A stretch of 64,000 nucleotides of DNA, taken from the NCBI GenBank assembly GCA_013203805.1, contig JABMPH010000507.1, forward strand, positions 1 through 64,000, in the 5' to 3' direction. Made by a program: the position numbers and the translations under genes. The notes under the pieces were generated by a model. That model was not told the DNA's origin and made no database searches. It was given only the letters and a program-made list of their open reading frames with translations. This document shows, piece by piece, positions 7,729-17,498 of the stretch. Source of the stretch: Bacteroidota bacterium (GTDB taxonomy: Bacteria; Bacteroidota; Bacteroidia; Bacteroidales; F082). Positions within the stretch are counted from its first letter, which is position 1, and each line of letters starts with the position of its first letter.

Positions 7729-8762
7729 CAGTTTGTGGTTTTAATAAATGTAGTTCTAGTAGTTGTAAGAGTTGAAACATCAGTTATCAATAGTATATAA
7801 ATCCCATTTTGAAGATTTGAAATATCAATTTCTGAGACAGTATTTGGCAGTATTCCTTCAGAAACAGGATAACCAAGTATAGAGAAAATATTATAATTAG
7901 CGGTATTTGATTTATTGATAGAAACCTTTAGTACCTCTGATGATGGATTAGGAAACACAACAACATTTAAAGAGGTGGCGAAATTTATATTACTGGGATC
8001 GCCCCATATTGCATCAACATATTCAGGATGGTCAATAAATGGATTTCTATTGTTTTGATATTGATAATAAATTACATCGTTTCTATTCTTTTCAAAATCA
8101 TCCGGCGGATCCAATGAATTCCAAAGTATAAGCTGTGATAGTTTACCATGCTGTGGATTTGGAGAAGTATTTACAGCATCAACAACTATAAGATCTGGTA
8201 CTCCATCTCCTCCATCATAACGTGTAGCCATATAAAATATCATGCGTGCAACATCGCCCTTAACAGCGTCTCGGGGTTCAAATGAATCTCCATCCTTAAA
8301 ACAACCCGGTGCTTCAGCAACCGGACTTCCTCCAATATCAAAGTCAAGATTTCCCCTGGCGCCGTTCACAGAAACATCTGTGGGTCGAATATGATGCGCA
8401 TCAGTACCAGCTGGTGGATTGTTCCCAAAATCACCATGCGATTTAGCCCAAACATGCTCTCGGTTCCATTCGTTTGGATCACCTCCAAATGTATTTTTAT
8501 CTTGTGAACGACCGCTATAAAGTAAAATTACATTATTACTATTATTAGGATCTTCATCTGTGTTTTTCAAGATAAAATCTCTCAAATCATTGTATGAAAA
8601 CTCTTCATGATTATCAATAATATTATGTAGTGCTTGCCTCAATTGTTCGCCTGTCAGCCCTTGAGCATTATCATAATATCCTGAAGGGATCTGCGCAAAT
8701 AGAGGATTATACGTAAACCCAGTTAAGGTAAGAAGTATGATTATAAATTGATTCTTAAACAT
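7728..8762 (-). CDS. Secreted endonuclease I family nuclease with T9SS sorting domain
   Basis: The 344-residue protein starts with a Sec signal peptide (to about residue 24). An endonuclease I-type catalytic domain follows (about 40-255), with the His-metal motif NREHVWAKSHGDFG and TDAHHIRPTD. The last ~75 residues (VVFPNPSSEVL...GIYILLI...FIKT) form a type IX secretion C-terminal sorting domain, so the nuclease should be exported and attached to the surface. It likely scavenges extracellular DNA. The coupling to queD by a one-base overlap may be incidental. Confidence 0.88.
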   Translation of the reverse strand: MFKNQFIIILLTLTGFTYNPLFAQIPSGYYDNAQGLTGEQLRQALHNIIDNHEEFSYNDLRDFILKNTDEDPNNSNNVILLYSGRSQDKNTFGGDPNEWNREHVWAKSHGDFGNNPPAGTDAHHIRPTDVSVNGARGNLDFDIGGSPVAEAPGCFKDGDSFEPRDAVKGDVARMIFYMATRYDGGDGVPDLIVVDAVNTSPNPQHGKLSQLILWNSLDPPDDFEKNRNDVIYYQYQNNRNPFIDHPEYVDAIWGDPSNINFATSLNVVVFPNPSSEVLKVSINKSNTANYNIFSILGYPVSEGILPNTVSEIDISNLQNGIYILLITDVSTLTTTRTTFIKTTN

Positions 8763-8773
8763 TTTGTTTTTCG

Positions 8774-9322
8774 TTACAAATAAAAAAAAGAAAAGTAAAC
8801 TGCTGCAAATAACATAACCAAGCCCCCGAGGGTATAAAGTAATGAGGCAAATGCAAGGGTTAACTTGCCGGGTTTCATAGTTATTCCTACTATGGATATT
8901 ACTATTGTTGCAGCAAACAATATAATCAAGGTGTCACGTTCGTCAATTAATATAAAATAATACATCAAGCCAACCAAAAAAGAATTAATACCTTGGGCAA
9001 AAGAGGCCATAGCAACATAGCCAACACTATCGATTGAATATGTTCTTTCTCCTTTACGGATATTGAAAACTTCCATTAGCATTCTAATCCCAATTAGTAC
9101 AAAGCCAATAAAAACAATAATCCCTTTAAAACCTTCCATTAGGTACATAAATGTACTACCTAGTTTCAATCCCAACCAATATGTTGATAATTGAGTTGCT
9201 GACAATATCAGAATTAATAAAATTGTTTTTGCTGGTTTACCTCCCACATTAATTCCGATGGCAACCGGAAGAACCTGAAATGAAAGGAAGATAAGTATCA
9301 GAAATACAATTGTACTAAGCAT
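8774..9322 (-). CDS. MntP-like (DUF204) membrane exporter
   Basis: This 182-residue integral membrane protein has about six hydrophobic segments arranged as two similar halves (VAIGINVGG in the first, ASFAQGINSFLVG in the second). That is the layout of the MntP manganese exporter family. The typical Asp-containing DAFAVS motif of MntP is not preserved, so manganese export is only a family-level guess. It is the first gene upstream of the endonuclease and queD pair, ends 12 bases before the nuclease start, and has its own TATTTTTG -7 element. Confidence 0.6.
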   Translation of the reverse strand: MLSTIVFLILIFLSFQVLPVAIGINVGGKPAKTILLILILSATQLSTYWLGLKLGSTFMYLMEGFKGIIVFIGFVLIGIRMLMEVFNIRKGERTYSIDSVGYVAMASFAQGINSFLVGLMYYFILIDERDTLIILFAATIVISIVGITMKPGKLTLAFASLLYTLGGLVMLFAAVYFSFFYL

Positions 9323-9341
9323 TGGTATGGTTATTAGTCTG

Positions 9342-9349
9342 CAAAAATA
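9342..9349 (-). promoter_or_regulatory. -7 element TATTTTTG before the MntP-like gene
   Basis: The minus strand carries TATTTTTG (complement of 9342-9349), a perfect match to TAnnTTTG, about 20 bases before the ATG at 9322. I do not see a convincing -33 TTG. Confidence 0.45.
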
Positions 9350-9379
9350 GAAATAACTGCTATACTTTAATTGAATGTA

Positions 9380-9838
9380 TTATATAAGGCCAACAATTTT
9401 TTCCAGCCACTGAGCATCAATGTCATCAAAACTATTTAATTCGCTGCTATCAACATCCATTACCCCAATTATCTCATTCTCAGAATTTATTATTGGTATT
9501 ACTATTTCCGAAGCTGACCTTGAGTCACATGCTATATGATCTGGGAAATCGCATACATTTGGTACAACCAGAGTTTTTTTTTGATTAATGGCCGCCCAAC
9601 ATACTCCTTTATCTTTTGCAAGATTAATGCACGCCAATGATCCCTGATAGGGTCCAACCTGTAACTTTCCATCTTGCAGCAAATAGTACCCTGTCCAGAA
9701 AAAATATTCCATTTTATGATGCAATACAGCATTAATTGTAGCCATATTCGACAATGTATTATTACTGCTCTTATTGATCAGCTCGCTTATTTGAGTATAG
9801 AGGCGTTGGTATCTTTTTTGTTTTTTATCGGGATTCAT
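9380..9838 (-). CDS. msrC: Free methionine-(R)-sulfoxide reductase (GAF domain)
   Basis: This 152-residue single GAF-domain enzyme reduces free L-methionine-(R)-sulfoxide in the cytoplasm. The three redox cysteines of the family are present at C70, C80 and C104. Their spacing (10 and 24 residues) equals that of the E. coli enzyme (C84, C94, C118). They sit in CINLAKDKGVCW and FPDHIACDSRSASE. The length fits the family. It is transcribed in the same direction as the neighbouring genes but separated by gaps on both sides. Confidence 0.9.
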   Translation of the reverse strand: MNPDKKQKRYQRLYTQISELINKSSNNTLSNMATINAVLHHKMEYFFWTGYYLLQDGKLQVGPYQGSLACINLAKDKGVCWAAINQKKTLVVPNVCDFPDHIACDSRSASEIVIPIINSENEIIGVMDVDSSELNSFDDIDAQWLEKIVGLI

Positions 9839-9913
9839 AGAAGTAATGTTATATGCTATAAGCTATCCAAAGTTTAGAACTATGGATAACTTATTTAGAG
9901 TAACCTTTAATTA

Positions 9914-11290
9914 TTAAACCCTTTCTAACTCAACTGTAAAATGGCGAAGTATCGGAGCTTCTTTTGTAATTCGGAATCCTTTTTTTATTTGATCCCTACG
10001 TTCAAAAACGTTTATCAGCGCTGCTGCTACATATTTCATATGATCGTTAGTATATGTCCTACGCGGAATTGCCAATCGCATTAATTCCAAATCAGGATAT
10101 CTGTTTAAACCTGTTTCAGGATCTCTATCGGCCATGATGCTTCCAATTTCAACACCTCTTACTCCACCTTCAATAAACAATTCAACAGCAAGTGTTTGAG
10201 CGATATATTCTTCCTTTGGGATATGTGGCAAAAACCTTTTTGCATCAACAAAAATAGCATGGCCACCAAAAGGATATTGCACAGGAATGCCATGATCTTT
10301 TAGCATATGACCTAACATAGCAACTTGATTTATTCGGGTTTCAAGATAATCGAATTCGGTACCCTCATATAACCCTTGGGCGAGAGCGTTCATATCGCGA
10401 CCCGACATACCACCATATGTTAAGTATCCTTCAAACAAAATATTATAAACGCTAGCTTTATCAAATATATCTTTGTGTTTAAAACCAATAAAACCACCCA
10501 TGTTTACAATGGCATCTTTTTTACTACTCATGGTCATCCCATCGGCGTAAGAAAACATTTCTTTAACAATATCACGTATACTTACATCCAAGTAATTTTC
10601 TTCGCGCAACTTAATAAAGTATGCATTCTCGGCAAATCTGGCAGAATCATAATACACTGGTACATCATACTTATGAGCTAGTGCTGATACATCCCTCATA
10701 TTCTTCATCGATACTGGCTGTCCGCCAGAAGAATTGCAGGTAACTGTGACAATTATCAAAGGAATTTTTTCCTTTGGATTATCCATTAGTACCTTCTCTA
10801 ATTTATTTAGGTCAATGTTGCCCTTAAAGGGATGGTCGAGAACAGTGTCAAATGCTTCATCAATAGTGCAATCAACTGCATGGGATTTTCTAAATTCAAT
10901 ATGAGCTTTTGTGGTGTCGAAATGTGAATTGCCAGGAACAATATCCCCTTCCTTAATTAAAGTAGAAAAGAGTACATTTTCAGCAGCTCTGCCCTGATGT
11001 GTAGGCAAAAAATAATCAAATCCTGTTATGTCTTTAATGGCATTCTTTAACTTGTAGTAGGAAGATGCACCTGCATAACTTTCGTCGCCCAGCATCATTT
11101 CCGACCATTGTTTGTCGCTCATTGCTCCAGTTCCTGAGTCGGTTAATAAATCAACATAAACCTGATTACTTTTTAAGTTAAACAAGTTAAAATTAGCATC
11201 TTTTATCCATCCTTCTCGTTCGGGACGATTACTTCGGTGGATTGGTTCCACCATCTTTATTCTATAGGATTCTGCGTTTGGTAATTTCAT
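9914..11290 (-). CDS. tnaA: Tryptophanase (L-tryptophan indole-lyase)
   Basis: This PLP enzyme splits L-tryptophan into indole, pyruvate and ammonia. I start it at 11290, because the in-frame ATG at 11332 adds 14 residues absent from the family; the result is 458 residues. The PLP lysine is K257 in MSSKKD. Three positions separate tryptophanase from tyrosine phenol-lyase. D125 (NSHFDTT) replaces the lyase Thr, I382 (VEIGS) replaces the lyase Arg, and H450 (LRHFT) replaces the lyase Phe. All three are the tryptophanase residue. No tryptophan permease is adjacent. Confidence 0.92.
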   Translation of the reverse strand: MKLPNAESYRIKMVEPIHRSNRPEREGWIKDANFNLFNLKSNQVYVDLLTDSGTGAMSDKQWSEMMLGDESYAGASSYYKLKNAIKDITGFDYFLPTHQGRAAENVLFSTLIKEGDIVPGNSHFDTTKAHIEFRKSHAVDCTIDEAFDTVLDHPFKGNIDLNKLEKVLMDNPKEKIPLIIVTVTCNSSGGQPVSMKNMRDVSALAHKYDVPVYYDSARFAENAYFIKLREENYLDVSIRDIVKEMFSYADGMTMSSKKDAIVNMGGFIGFKHKDIFDKASVYNILFEGYLTYGGMSGRDMNALAQGLYEGTEFDYLETRINQVAMLGHMLKDHGIPVQYPFGGHAIFVDAKRFLPHIPKEEYIAQTLAVELFIEGGVRGVEIGSIMADRDPETGLNRYPDLELMRLAIPRRTYTNDHMKYVAAALINVFERRDQIKKGFRITKEAPILRHFTVELERV

Positions 11291-11611
11291 ATGATCTAAT
11301 ATTATATCGAACGATCCAATAATTAAAAACAACTTCAGTTGATTTGAAATATCAGATGTTTCATTTCATTAATTTTTTATTTAAAGGGCTAAATATTGGT
11401 TAATTATTGCCAAGAAATCGATGGCAAATAAATGAAATGTTAAAAAGAATCTCTTTTTTTAATATTCTTAAATAACTTAATATTAATTTTACGTATGAAA
11501 AATGTCATCATAATATATATTGATGATGCAAAACTAATAAATTTTATAAACCCATCAAAGAAGCTTAACTAAATGGGAAGTGGGAGATAATATTATGATT
11601 GGAAATTATTG
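11291..11611. promoter_or_regulatory. tnaA upstream region with inverted repeats
   Basis: This 321-base gap has no recognisable gene or TnaC-like leader. It contains an inverted repeat TTGCCA-N9-TGGCAA (11407-11427) about 115 bases before tnaA, which could be an operator. A second imperfect palindrome with TCATCA (11505-11510) and TGATGA (11521-11526) lies further upstream. A short ATTTCATTT-type word occurs in both orientations. Confidence 0.35.
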
Positions 11612-11932
11612 TTAGGCAAGTGAAAGCTCACCAATTTTTTCGGATAGTTTATATGGACTTTCATACTTTTTAAGTCTCACTTTTACTCCATTTTCCATAC
11701 AAATAGGACAGTCGCTCATTTTAACAGGATATATATAATCGCACTCGTGGCAATGGTAATATCTAATTTGTGAAGATTTATTTTTCTTACCATAGAGATA
11801 TACTAATCCCACAATAGGCGTAAAAAAAAGGCTTATGAAAAAAATCTTTAAGCCCTCCGTTTGTTTTTCAATACCCATAACAGTAAGTATAAATGTTATG
11901 AGTAAATACACAGCTATTAATATTATTAACAT
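11612..11932 (-). CDS. Small membrane protein with C-terminal zinc ribbon
   Basis: I do not recognise the family. The 106-residue product has two hydrophobic segments (about 1-20 and 28-47), a short basic linker, and a zinc-ribbon-like domain with CHEC (about 60-63) and CPIC (about 75-78). The topology suggests a two-pass inner-membrane protein with a cytoplasmic metal-binding knuckle. It stands alone between udk and tnaA in the same orientation. Confidence 0.6.
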   Translation of the reverse strand: MLIILIAVYLLITFILTVMGIEKQTEGLKIFFISLFFTPIVGLVYLYGKKNKSSQIRYYHCHECDYIYPVKMSDCPICMENGVKVRLKKYESPYKLSEKIGELSLA

Positions 11933-12073
11933 GGCTAAAGTTATTCAATGTTGATAAATAACAGCAACTTGAGTGCCACGCATACTATATTTTTGATCAT
12001 GTGCGTTTTATGATGGGAAGAGAAGAGTTAATGTATATTTTTTCCCGAAAATGGATACCCTTTGCGACTTAAA

Positions 12074-12718
12074 TTACGAATTTGTATGATTTATATTTGG
12101 TCCCTGGGAATCATCAAGGTTCATTTTTATTCTGGATGCAACCATATCGATAGCAACTTTGTTTTTACCCCCTTGAGGAATAATTACGTCAGCATATAGT
12201 TTTGTTGGTTCAATAAATTGTTGATGCATTGGCTTAACAAATTTTTCGTAATGAATAAGTGCATCGTTATAATTTCGACCCCTCTCCTGAACATCACGTC
12301 TTATGATTCGCATAAGTCGATCATCGCTGTCAGTTGCAACAAAAAGTTTAATATTGAGAAGTTCACGTAATTTCTTGTTTGTAAGAATTAAAATTCCTTC
12401 AACAATCACAACCCTTTTTGGTTCAATTGGTATTGAATCCTTGGATCTGGCACAAGTTACATAGGAATATATTGGTTGGTTGATTGTTTGTCCCGACTTT
12501 AATTTATTAATATCTTCAATCAATAAATCAAACTCTATTGAATTTGGATGGTCAAAATTAATCTTCAGTTTTTCTTCCTGACTCAAATGACCATTATCAA
12601 AATAATACGCATCCTGAGGAAGCAAAGCAACTGAGTTTTCAGGCAATGATTGAATTATTTTATTTACAACAGTTGTTTTTCCCGAACCACTGCCACCGGC
12701 TATCCCAATAATTAACAT
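12074..12718 (-). CDS. udk: Uridine kinase
   Basis: The 214-residue cytoplasmic enzyme phosphorylates uridine and cytidine to UMP and CMP in pyrimidine salvage. It shows the Walker A motif GGSGSGKTT (about 8-16), the DAYYFD substrate loop (about 36-41), NFDHPNSIEFD (about 54-64) and the RRDVQERGR lid (about 139-147). The length agrees with bacterial uridine kinases. It is separated from the decarboxylase operon upstream by a 108-base gap with a degenerate hairpin repeat. Confidence 0.93.
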   Translation of the reverse strand: MLIIGIAGGSGSGKTTVVNKIIQSLPENSVALLPQDAYYFDNGHLSQEEKLKINFDHPNSIEFDLLIEDINKLKSGQTINQPIYSYVTCARSKDSIPIEPKRVVIVEGILILTNKKLRELLNIKLFVATDSDDRLMRIIRRDVQERGRNYNDALIHYEKFVKPMHQQFIEPTKLYADVIIPQGGKNKVAIDMVASRIKMNLDDSQGPNINHTNS

Positions 12719-12755
12719 AGTTTTTTGGGGATCAAAGATAAAGAAAAAATGATAT

Positions 12756-12826
12756 TACCAGAAGGAACACGAACCAAGAATCAGGATTAAATTACTCCTA
12801 GATCTTGGCTCTTGCGTCTTGTATCT
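12756..12826. repeat. Degenerate hairpin repeat (CCAAGAATCAGGA family)
   Basis: CCAAGAATCAGGA (12774-12786) pairs imperfectly (10 of 13) with TCCTAGATCTTGG (12796-12808). It is followed by the stuttering words CTCTTGCGTCTTGTATCTTT. The same vocabulary occurs at 35655-35715. It lies between the beta-subunit gene and udk, so it may act as a terminator. Confidence 0.5.
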
Positions 12827-14155
12827 TTACATTAAAAAACTCATCATTACACCAGCAGCAACTGCTGATCCAATAACACCAGAAACATTTGGTGCCATCG
12901 CATGCATTAGTAAATGATTTGTGGAATCGTATTTCAACCCTTCTGTTTGTACCACTCTAGCACTGTCGGGAACAGCTGAAACACCGGCAGCACCGATTAA
13001 TGGATTAATTTTATTTCCTTCGCTAAGGAACAGGTTCATAATCTTTGCAAAAATAACCCCACCCGCAGTAGCAACAATAAATGATAAAGCCCCAAGTACA
13101 AATATCAAAATCGACTCTTGTGTTAAAAACACATCGGCTTGTGTTGATGCCCCCACCGTTAGTCCAAGGAGTATTGTAACGATATCAATTAATGAATTAC
13201 GTGCTGTATCAGCCAGACGCTTAGTTACACCACTTTCCTTTAATAGGTTTCCAAAAAACAACATCCCTAACAATGGAAGTGCTCCAGGTGAAATAAATGT
13301 AGTTAAGATAAGTGCAACGATTGGGAAAAATATTTTTTCCTGACGACTAACTGATCTAGGAGGTTTCATCCTTATAACTCTCTCTTTATTACCTGTTAAT
13401 AATCGCATAATTGGCGGTTGAATAACAGGAACAAGAGCCATATATGAATAAGCAGCAATTGCGATTGGTCCGATAAGGTTACTTGTTTGTACTCCATTAA
13501 TAATATTGCCATTTGCAAGTTTTGATGAAAGGAATATAGCGGTAGGGCCATCAGCACCACCAATAATTCCAATGGCACCTGCTTCTTGCATATTAAACCC
13601 TAAATAAATTGCTCCAATAAACGTGAGAAAAATACCAACTTGAGCCGCAGCACCAAGTAACATTAATCTTGGATTTGATATGAGTGAAGAGAAATCTGTC
13701 ATTGCCCCAATACCAAGAAATATAAGAGGGGGATAAATACCTTTTACAACACCATAATACAAATAGTTTAACACGCTACCTTCCTGGTATATACCTACCT
13801 GAAGGTTAACGCCACCATCTTGAAAAAATGGAATATTACCAAGTATAACACCAACACCAATGGGTATTAATAGTAATGGTTCATACTCGTATTTGATTGC
13901 CAGATAAATGAAAATCAAACCAACTATAATCATAATTATATGTCCGGGAGTGGCATTGCGGAAACCGGTAAAACTTAAAAATTTAGCAATGCCATCAAAA
14001 ACACTTGAAGATGTATTAGAATCAACATGTTCAATAGTAGTATTTAAATTACTTACTCCATCAGCATAACCAATGTTTTGAAATAGAAGCAAGTTTAAAA
14101 CAGCCAATATGGCAACAATTCCAAAAACTGTAATAGCTTTCCTTTGCAGATTCAT
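12827..14155 (-). CDS. Na+-translocating decarboxylase beta subunit (methylmalonyl-CoA decarboxylase)
   Basis: This 442-residue inner-membrane protein with about ten hydrophobic segments is the OadB/MmdB family subunit that couples decarboxylation of the carboxybiotin carrier to Na+ export. Signature stretches include GIGAMTDFSSL, GIIGGADGPTAIFL and GAAGVSAVPDSARV, which hold the conserved polar residues of the sodium path. An N-terminal extension of ~55 residues has one extra membrane segment. It starts 11 bases after the carrier gene and is last in the operon alpha-gamma-carrier-beta. Confidence 0.92.
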   Translation of the reverse strand: MNLQRKAITVFGIVAILAVLNLLLFQNIGYADGVSNLNTTIEHVDSNTSSSVFDGIAKFLSFTGFRNATPGHIIMIIVGLIFIYLAIKYEYEPLLLIPIGVGVILGNIPFFQDGGVNLQVGIYQEGSVLNYLYYGVVKGIYPPLIFLGIGAMTDFSSLISNPRLMLLGAAAQVGIFLTFIGAIYLGFNMQEAGAIGIIGGADGPTAIFLSSKLANGNIINGVQTSNLIGPIAIAAYSYMALVPVIQPPIMRLLTGNKERVIRMKPPRSVSRQEKIFFPIVALILTTFISPGALPLLGMLFFGNLLKESGVTKRLADTARNSLIDIVTILLGLTVGASTQADVFLTQESILIFVLGALSFIVATAGGVIFAKIMNLFLSEGNKINPLIGAAGVSAVPDSARVVQTEGLKYDSTNHLLMHAMAPNVSGVIGSAVAAGVMMSFLM

Positions 14156-14166
14156 ATCGATGCCGT

Positions 14167-14595
14167 TTAGTTGATTTCCAATTCAATTAGTAGTTCATCC
14201 TGAAGAACCGAATCTCCCGGTGCAACATTAATGGATTTAATAATTCCAGCTTTTTCCGATAGCAATTTATTTTCCATTTTCATTGCTTCATATATAAGTA
14301 AGGGATCATCTTTCTTAACCTCGTCACCCACTTTTACCATTATTTGCATAATATTTCCAGGCAATGGGGCAACAATTTTAAATCCGGTACTTTCCGTTTT
14401 TTTAATTATGTGTGATCCTACAGGATTCTTCATGCTCGACCTGACTAATCTGGGAGTTTTTGAAGTTTGTTCCTGTTTTTTAAGTTCAACGTTGTAACAG
14501 GTCCCATTTACTTCAATTCTTGCCTTACCGTCCTCGAATTTTTTTAATTCTACTTCGTAATTATTTCCACTTATGGTGAATTTAAACCGTTTCAT
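14167..14595 (-). CDS. Biotin carboxyl carrier subunit of methylmalonyl-CoA decarboxylase
   Basis: The 142-residue protein ends in a biotinyl domain (about residues 70-142) with the biotin-acceptor motif EAMKMEN; the Lys between the two Met residues is the attachment site. The N-terminal ~45 residues form a small beta-rich region followed by a flexible linker. It carries CO2 between the alpha subunit (carboxytransferase) and the membrane beta subunit. Spacing of 11-19 bases on both sides marks it as part of the decarboxylase operon. Confidence 0.92.
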   Translation of the reverse strand: MKRFKFTISGNNYEVELKKFEDGKARIEVNGTCYNVELKKQEQTSKTPRLVRSSMKNPVGSHIIKKTESTGFKIVAPLPGNIMQIMVKVGDEVKKDDPLLIYEAMKMENKLLSEKAGIIKSINVAPGDSVLQDELLIELEIN

Positions 14596-14614
14596 TATCT
14601 TATTAATTTTTTAA

Positions 14615-14968
14615 TTACCGTTGAAAATATCGCATCCCGTAAATTTTTGAATTCCACGGTGAGTATGTTTTAGATACTCTTTTTATTGTAATAATATCGC
14701 TTTCGTTATCATGCAAATCACGGCTCAAAAAAATAGCCATCGCTATTGCAGCAGAAACTTCTCCACTAACTGTTACATCTTCATCTCTCAGTTTAAGTGC
14801 TTTGTTTTCTTTTTTTAGTTTATTCTTTTTCTGCCAAAGCAAACCTTTAGCCAAAAAAGTAAAAACGTAATATAGTAGCACCAGTGCCAGGAAAACAATA
14901 GAGTATCCTATTATGGCAATCTGAACACCCTGAGTTATAATTGAATGTATTATAAATAAATATTCCAT
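14615..14968 (-). CDS. Decarboxylase gamma subunit (OadG family)
   Basis: The 117-residue protein has one membrane segment near the N-terminus (about residues 12-40), then a basic cytoplasmic stretch and an acidic/polar tail. This is the layout of OadG-type subunits, which hold the pump together. The short motif SGEVSAAIAMAIFL (about 68-81) is typical of the Bacteroidota version. It lies 10 bases after the alpha-subunit stop and 19 bases before the carrier start. Confidence 0.85.
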   Translation of the reverse strand: MEYLFIIHSIITQGVQIAIIGYSIVFLALVLLYYVFTFLAKGLLWQKKNKLKKENKALKLRDEDVTVSGEVSAAIAMAIFLSRDLHDNESDIITIKRVSKTYSPWNSKIYGMRYFQR

Positions 14969-14978
14969 TTTATTCTAT

Positions 14979-16538
14979 TTATAGAGGTATGTTAGAGTGT
15001 TTCTTTGGTGGATTTGTGTCCTTTTTTGATGCCAGTGTTTGAAGCGCTCTTATTATTCTAAATCGAGTATTCCGTGGTTCAATAACATCATCAATATACC
15101 CGTAACTTGCAGCATCATATGGATTTGCAAACATCTCACGATATTCATCCTCCTTCTGTTTTACATATGCAGCTTGTTGTACCGGATCTTCAATTTTTGC
15201 AATTTCTTTACCTTCCATTACTTCAACGGCACCCTGAGGTCCCATCACAGCAATTTCAGCCGATGGCCATGCATAATTCATATCACTGCGTAATTGCTTT
15301 GAACCCATAACATCATGAGCACCACCGTAAGATTTACGAAGTGTAATTGTAATTTTTGGAACAGTAGCTTCACCATAAGCAAAAAGTAATTTTGCTCCAT
15401 GAATGATAATTCCACCTGTTTCTTGAGCGCTTCCAGGTAAAAACCCAGGAACATCTACAAGAGTAATTATTGGAATATTGAATGCATCACAAAATCTCAC
15501 AAAACGAGCTGCTTTTCTGGAAGCATTTATATCTAAGACTCCTGCTAAATAATTTGGTTGGTTAGCCACTATTCCAGCCGGTCTGCCATTAAATTTCGAA
15601 AATCCTGTGATAATATTTTTAGCATAATGCCGCTGGACCTCTAAAAATTCAGAATAATCAACTATTGAATAAATAACATCCTTTACATCATAAGGTTGAT
15701 TAGGATTGCTAGGAATAATTTCATTTAATAATTCTTCCTTACGATCAATTGGATCGGAACATTCGGTAATTATTGGATCTTCAAGGTTGTTTTGGGGTAC
15801 ATATGATAACAGTTTTCTTATCAACATCATCCCTTCCTCTTCATCATCGGCAATAAAATGTGCAACTCCCGATTTTTTACCATGCACATCGGGGCCACCC
15901 AAATCCTCAATTGAGATATCTTCTCCTGTAACTTTTTTAGCAACTTTAGGCCCGGTTACAAACATGTAACTATTTTCTTTACTCATCATAACAAAATCTG
16001 TTAATGCTGGTGAGTAAACTGCACCACCCGCACAGGGACCAAATATTGCTGATATTTGTGGGATTACACCCGATGCCATAATGTTACGTTGAAATATTTC
16101 AGCATAACCAGCTAAACTTTTAACACCTTCCTGAATACGGGCTCCACCGCTATCATTTATGCCAATTACAGGAGCACCAACCTTCATGGCTTGATCCATT
16201 ATTTTACAAATCTTCTGCGCATATGTTTGCGATAGAGAACCACCAAAAATTGTAAAATCCTGAGAAAAAACATAAACTACTCTTCCATCGATGGTGCCAT
16301 GGCCGGTAATCACCCCGTCGGTTAAAAACTTTTGTTTCTCTAAACCAAACGCATTTGTTTGATGAGTTACAAACATGTCGAACTCTTCAAAACTACCCTC
16401 ATCAAGCAAGAAATCTATTCTTTCCCTAGCCGTTAGTTTCCCTTTGTTATGTTGTGATTCGATCCTTTTTACTCCACCACCTAACTTTGCTTCTTCCCTT
16501 TTTGAAAGTAGGTTTTGAATATTGTCTTCGATTGTCAT
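14979..16538 (-). CDS. mmdA: Methylmalonyl-CoA decarboxylase alpha subunit (acyl-CoA carboxyltransferase)
   Basis: The 519-residue carboxyltransferase moves the carboxyl group of (S)-methylmalonyl-CoA to biotin, yielding propionyl-CoA. It contains both halves of the carboxyltransferase fold, with oxyanion-hole glycine motifs GGARIQEGV and [13 protein letters not shown] in the N-half and [14 protein letters not shown] and [12 protein letters not shown] in the C-half. Propionyl/methylmalonyl specificity is inferred from the adjacent epimerase and the full set of pump subunits. It is the first pump gene of the operon. Confidence 0.92.
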   Translation of the reverse strand: MTIEDNIQNLLSKREEAKLGGGVKRIESQHNKGKLTARERIDFLLDEGSFEEFDMFVTHQTNAFGLEKQKFLTDGVITGHGTIDGRVVYVFSQDFTIFGGSLSQTYAQKICKIMDQAMKVGAPVIGINDSGGARIQEGVKSLAGYAEIFQRNIMASGVIPQISAIFGPCAGGAVYSPALTDFVMMSKENSYMFVTGPKVAKKVTGEDISIEDLGGPDVHGKKSGVAHFIADDEEEGMMLIRKLLSYVPQNNLEDPIITECSDPIDRKEELLNEIIPSNPNQPYDVKDVIYSIVDYSEFLEVQRHYAKNIITGFSKFNGRPAGIVANQPNYLAGVLDINASRKAARFVRFCDAFNIPIITLVDVPGFLPGSAQETGGIIIHGAKLLFAYGEATVPKITITLRKSYGGAHDVMGSKQLRSDMNYAWPSAEIAVMGPQGAVEVMEGKEIAKIEDPVQQAAYVKQKEDEYREMFANPYDAASYGYIDDVIEPRNTRFRIIRALQTLASKKDTNPPKKHSNIPL

Positions 16539-16708
16539 GGATGTATATATTTTGTATTAATTCATATATAATACCAAGCTCATTACTCTGTATAATCAGA
16601 AAATGGCCTGATTTAAACTATAAACTCTTTTTTATTATTTATTGATGAATTAGTTAATTGATAACTAACTAGAATCATCAGCTGGTCATACTGAAATTCT
16701 TGGTTAAA

Positions 16709-17119
16709 CTACTTATTTTTATTTTCACAAAGTTCAGTAAGTACACCAAATGTAGATTTAGGATGTAGAAAAGCAATATCCAAACCTTCAGCGCCTTTTC
16801 GTGGTTTACTATCAATTAGTCTAACTCCTTTTTCTTTAACTTCTGCCAGATTACTTTCAATATTATTTACAGCAAAAGCCAAATGATGAACCCCAGGGCC
16901 TTTCTTTTCAATAAATTTACCTATTGGTCCTTCCGGATCGGTACTTTCTAATAATTCGATTTTGGTTTGGCCAATCCTTAAAAATGCTGTTTTTACTTTT
17001 TGGTCAGGAACTTCCTCTATTGCATAACAAGTGAGTCCCAATATGTTCTCATAATATGCAATCGCTTCATCTAAGTTGTTAACTGCGATTCCAATATGCT
17101 CTATATGTGATAGTTCCAT
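16709..17119 (-). CDS. mce: Methylmalonyl-CoA epimerase
   Basis: The 136-residue VOC-superfamily enzyme interconverts (R)- and (S)-methylmalonyl-CoA. Metal ligands and catalytic Glu are in the expected places: HIEHIGIAV (His near residue 8), GVHHLAFAV (His near 78) and the late GVLTEL (Glu near 130). The N-terminal motif [10 protein letters not shown] is standard. It lies 170 bases upstream of mmdA in the same direction, linking the mutase product to the sodium pump. The methylmalonyl-CoA mutase itself is not in the window. Confidence 0.93.
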   Translation of the reverse strand: MELSHIEHIGIAVNNLDEAIAYYENILGLTCYAIEEVPDQKVKTAFLRIGQTKIELLESTDPEGPIGKFIEKKGPGVHHLAFAVNNIESNLAEVKEKGVRLIDSKPRKGAEGLDIAFLHPKSTFGVLTELCENKNK

Positions 17120-17134
17120 AATAAACTATTGATT

Positions 17135-17155
17135 GTGAAATTTTTCACAAAATTA
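17135..17155 (-). promoter_or_regulatory. Promoter with overlapping palindrome before mce
   Basis: The minus strand has the -7 element TAATTTTG (complement of 17148-17155). Immediately downstream the palindrome GTGAAA-N2-TTTCAC (17135-17148) overlaps the predicted start of transcription. That is a position suited to repressor binding. No clear -33 TTG is visible. Confidence 0.45.
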
Positions 17156-17498
17156 GATATTTTTTATTGGTATAAAATGATATTTGTCATAATAATTTTG
17201 AAATTCAGAATGAGACCAAATAAGATAATTAAGTTGATGCGTATATGTTTGTAGTACTGAACCTTACCGTATTGTTTTTAAATTAAACTGTTATTAGTAT
17301 ATCGATATACTGATTTCTATCAAATCTAATTTGCAAGGCATCTATTTTAATTTATCCAAACTCCAATCACTGCATGTGTTTAATATAAATTGATTATTTA
17401 CATTTTATTTTGATATAAACCGGTAAATGAATAATATTGTAGAATATTTAACTGCACTAATCAAGAATATGTTTCCAATAAAAAAAATTACTCAATAC
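17156..17498. other. Intergenic region with a perfect 14-bp palindrome
   Basis: No gene is visible between the divergent mce and FG-GAP genes. The only notable structure is GTATATCGATATAC (17297-17310), a perfect 14-bp palindrome about 190 bases before the FG-GAP start. Confidence 0.4.

Noticed and set aside
9914-11290. Tyrosine phenol-lyase assignment
   Set aside because: Three diagnostic positions (D125, I382, H450) match tryptophanase.
12921-13343. A 140-codon plus-strand open frame within the decarboxylase beta subunit
   Set aside because: It is antisense to a well-supported membrane protein and has low-complexity composition.
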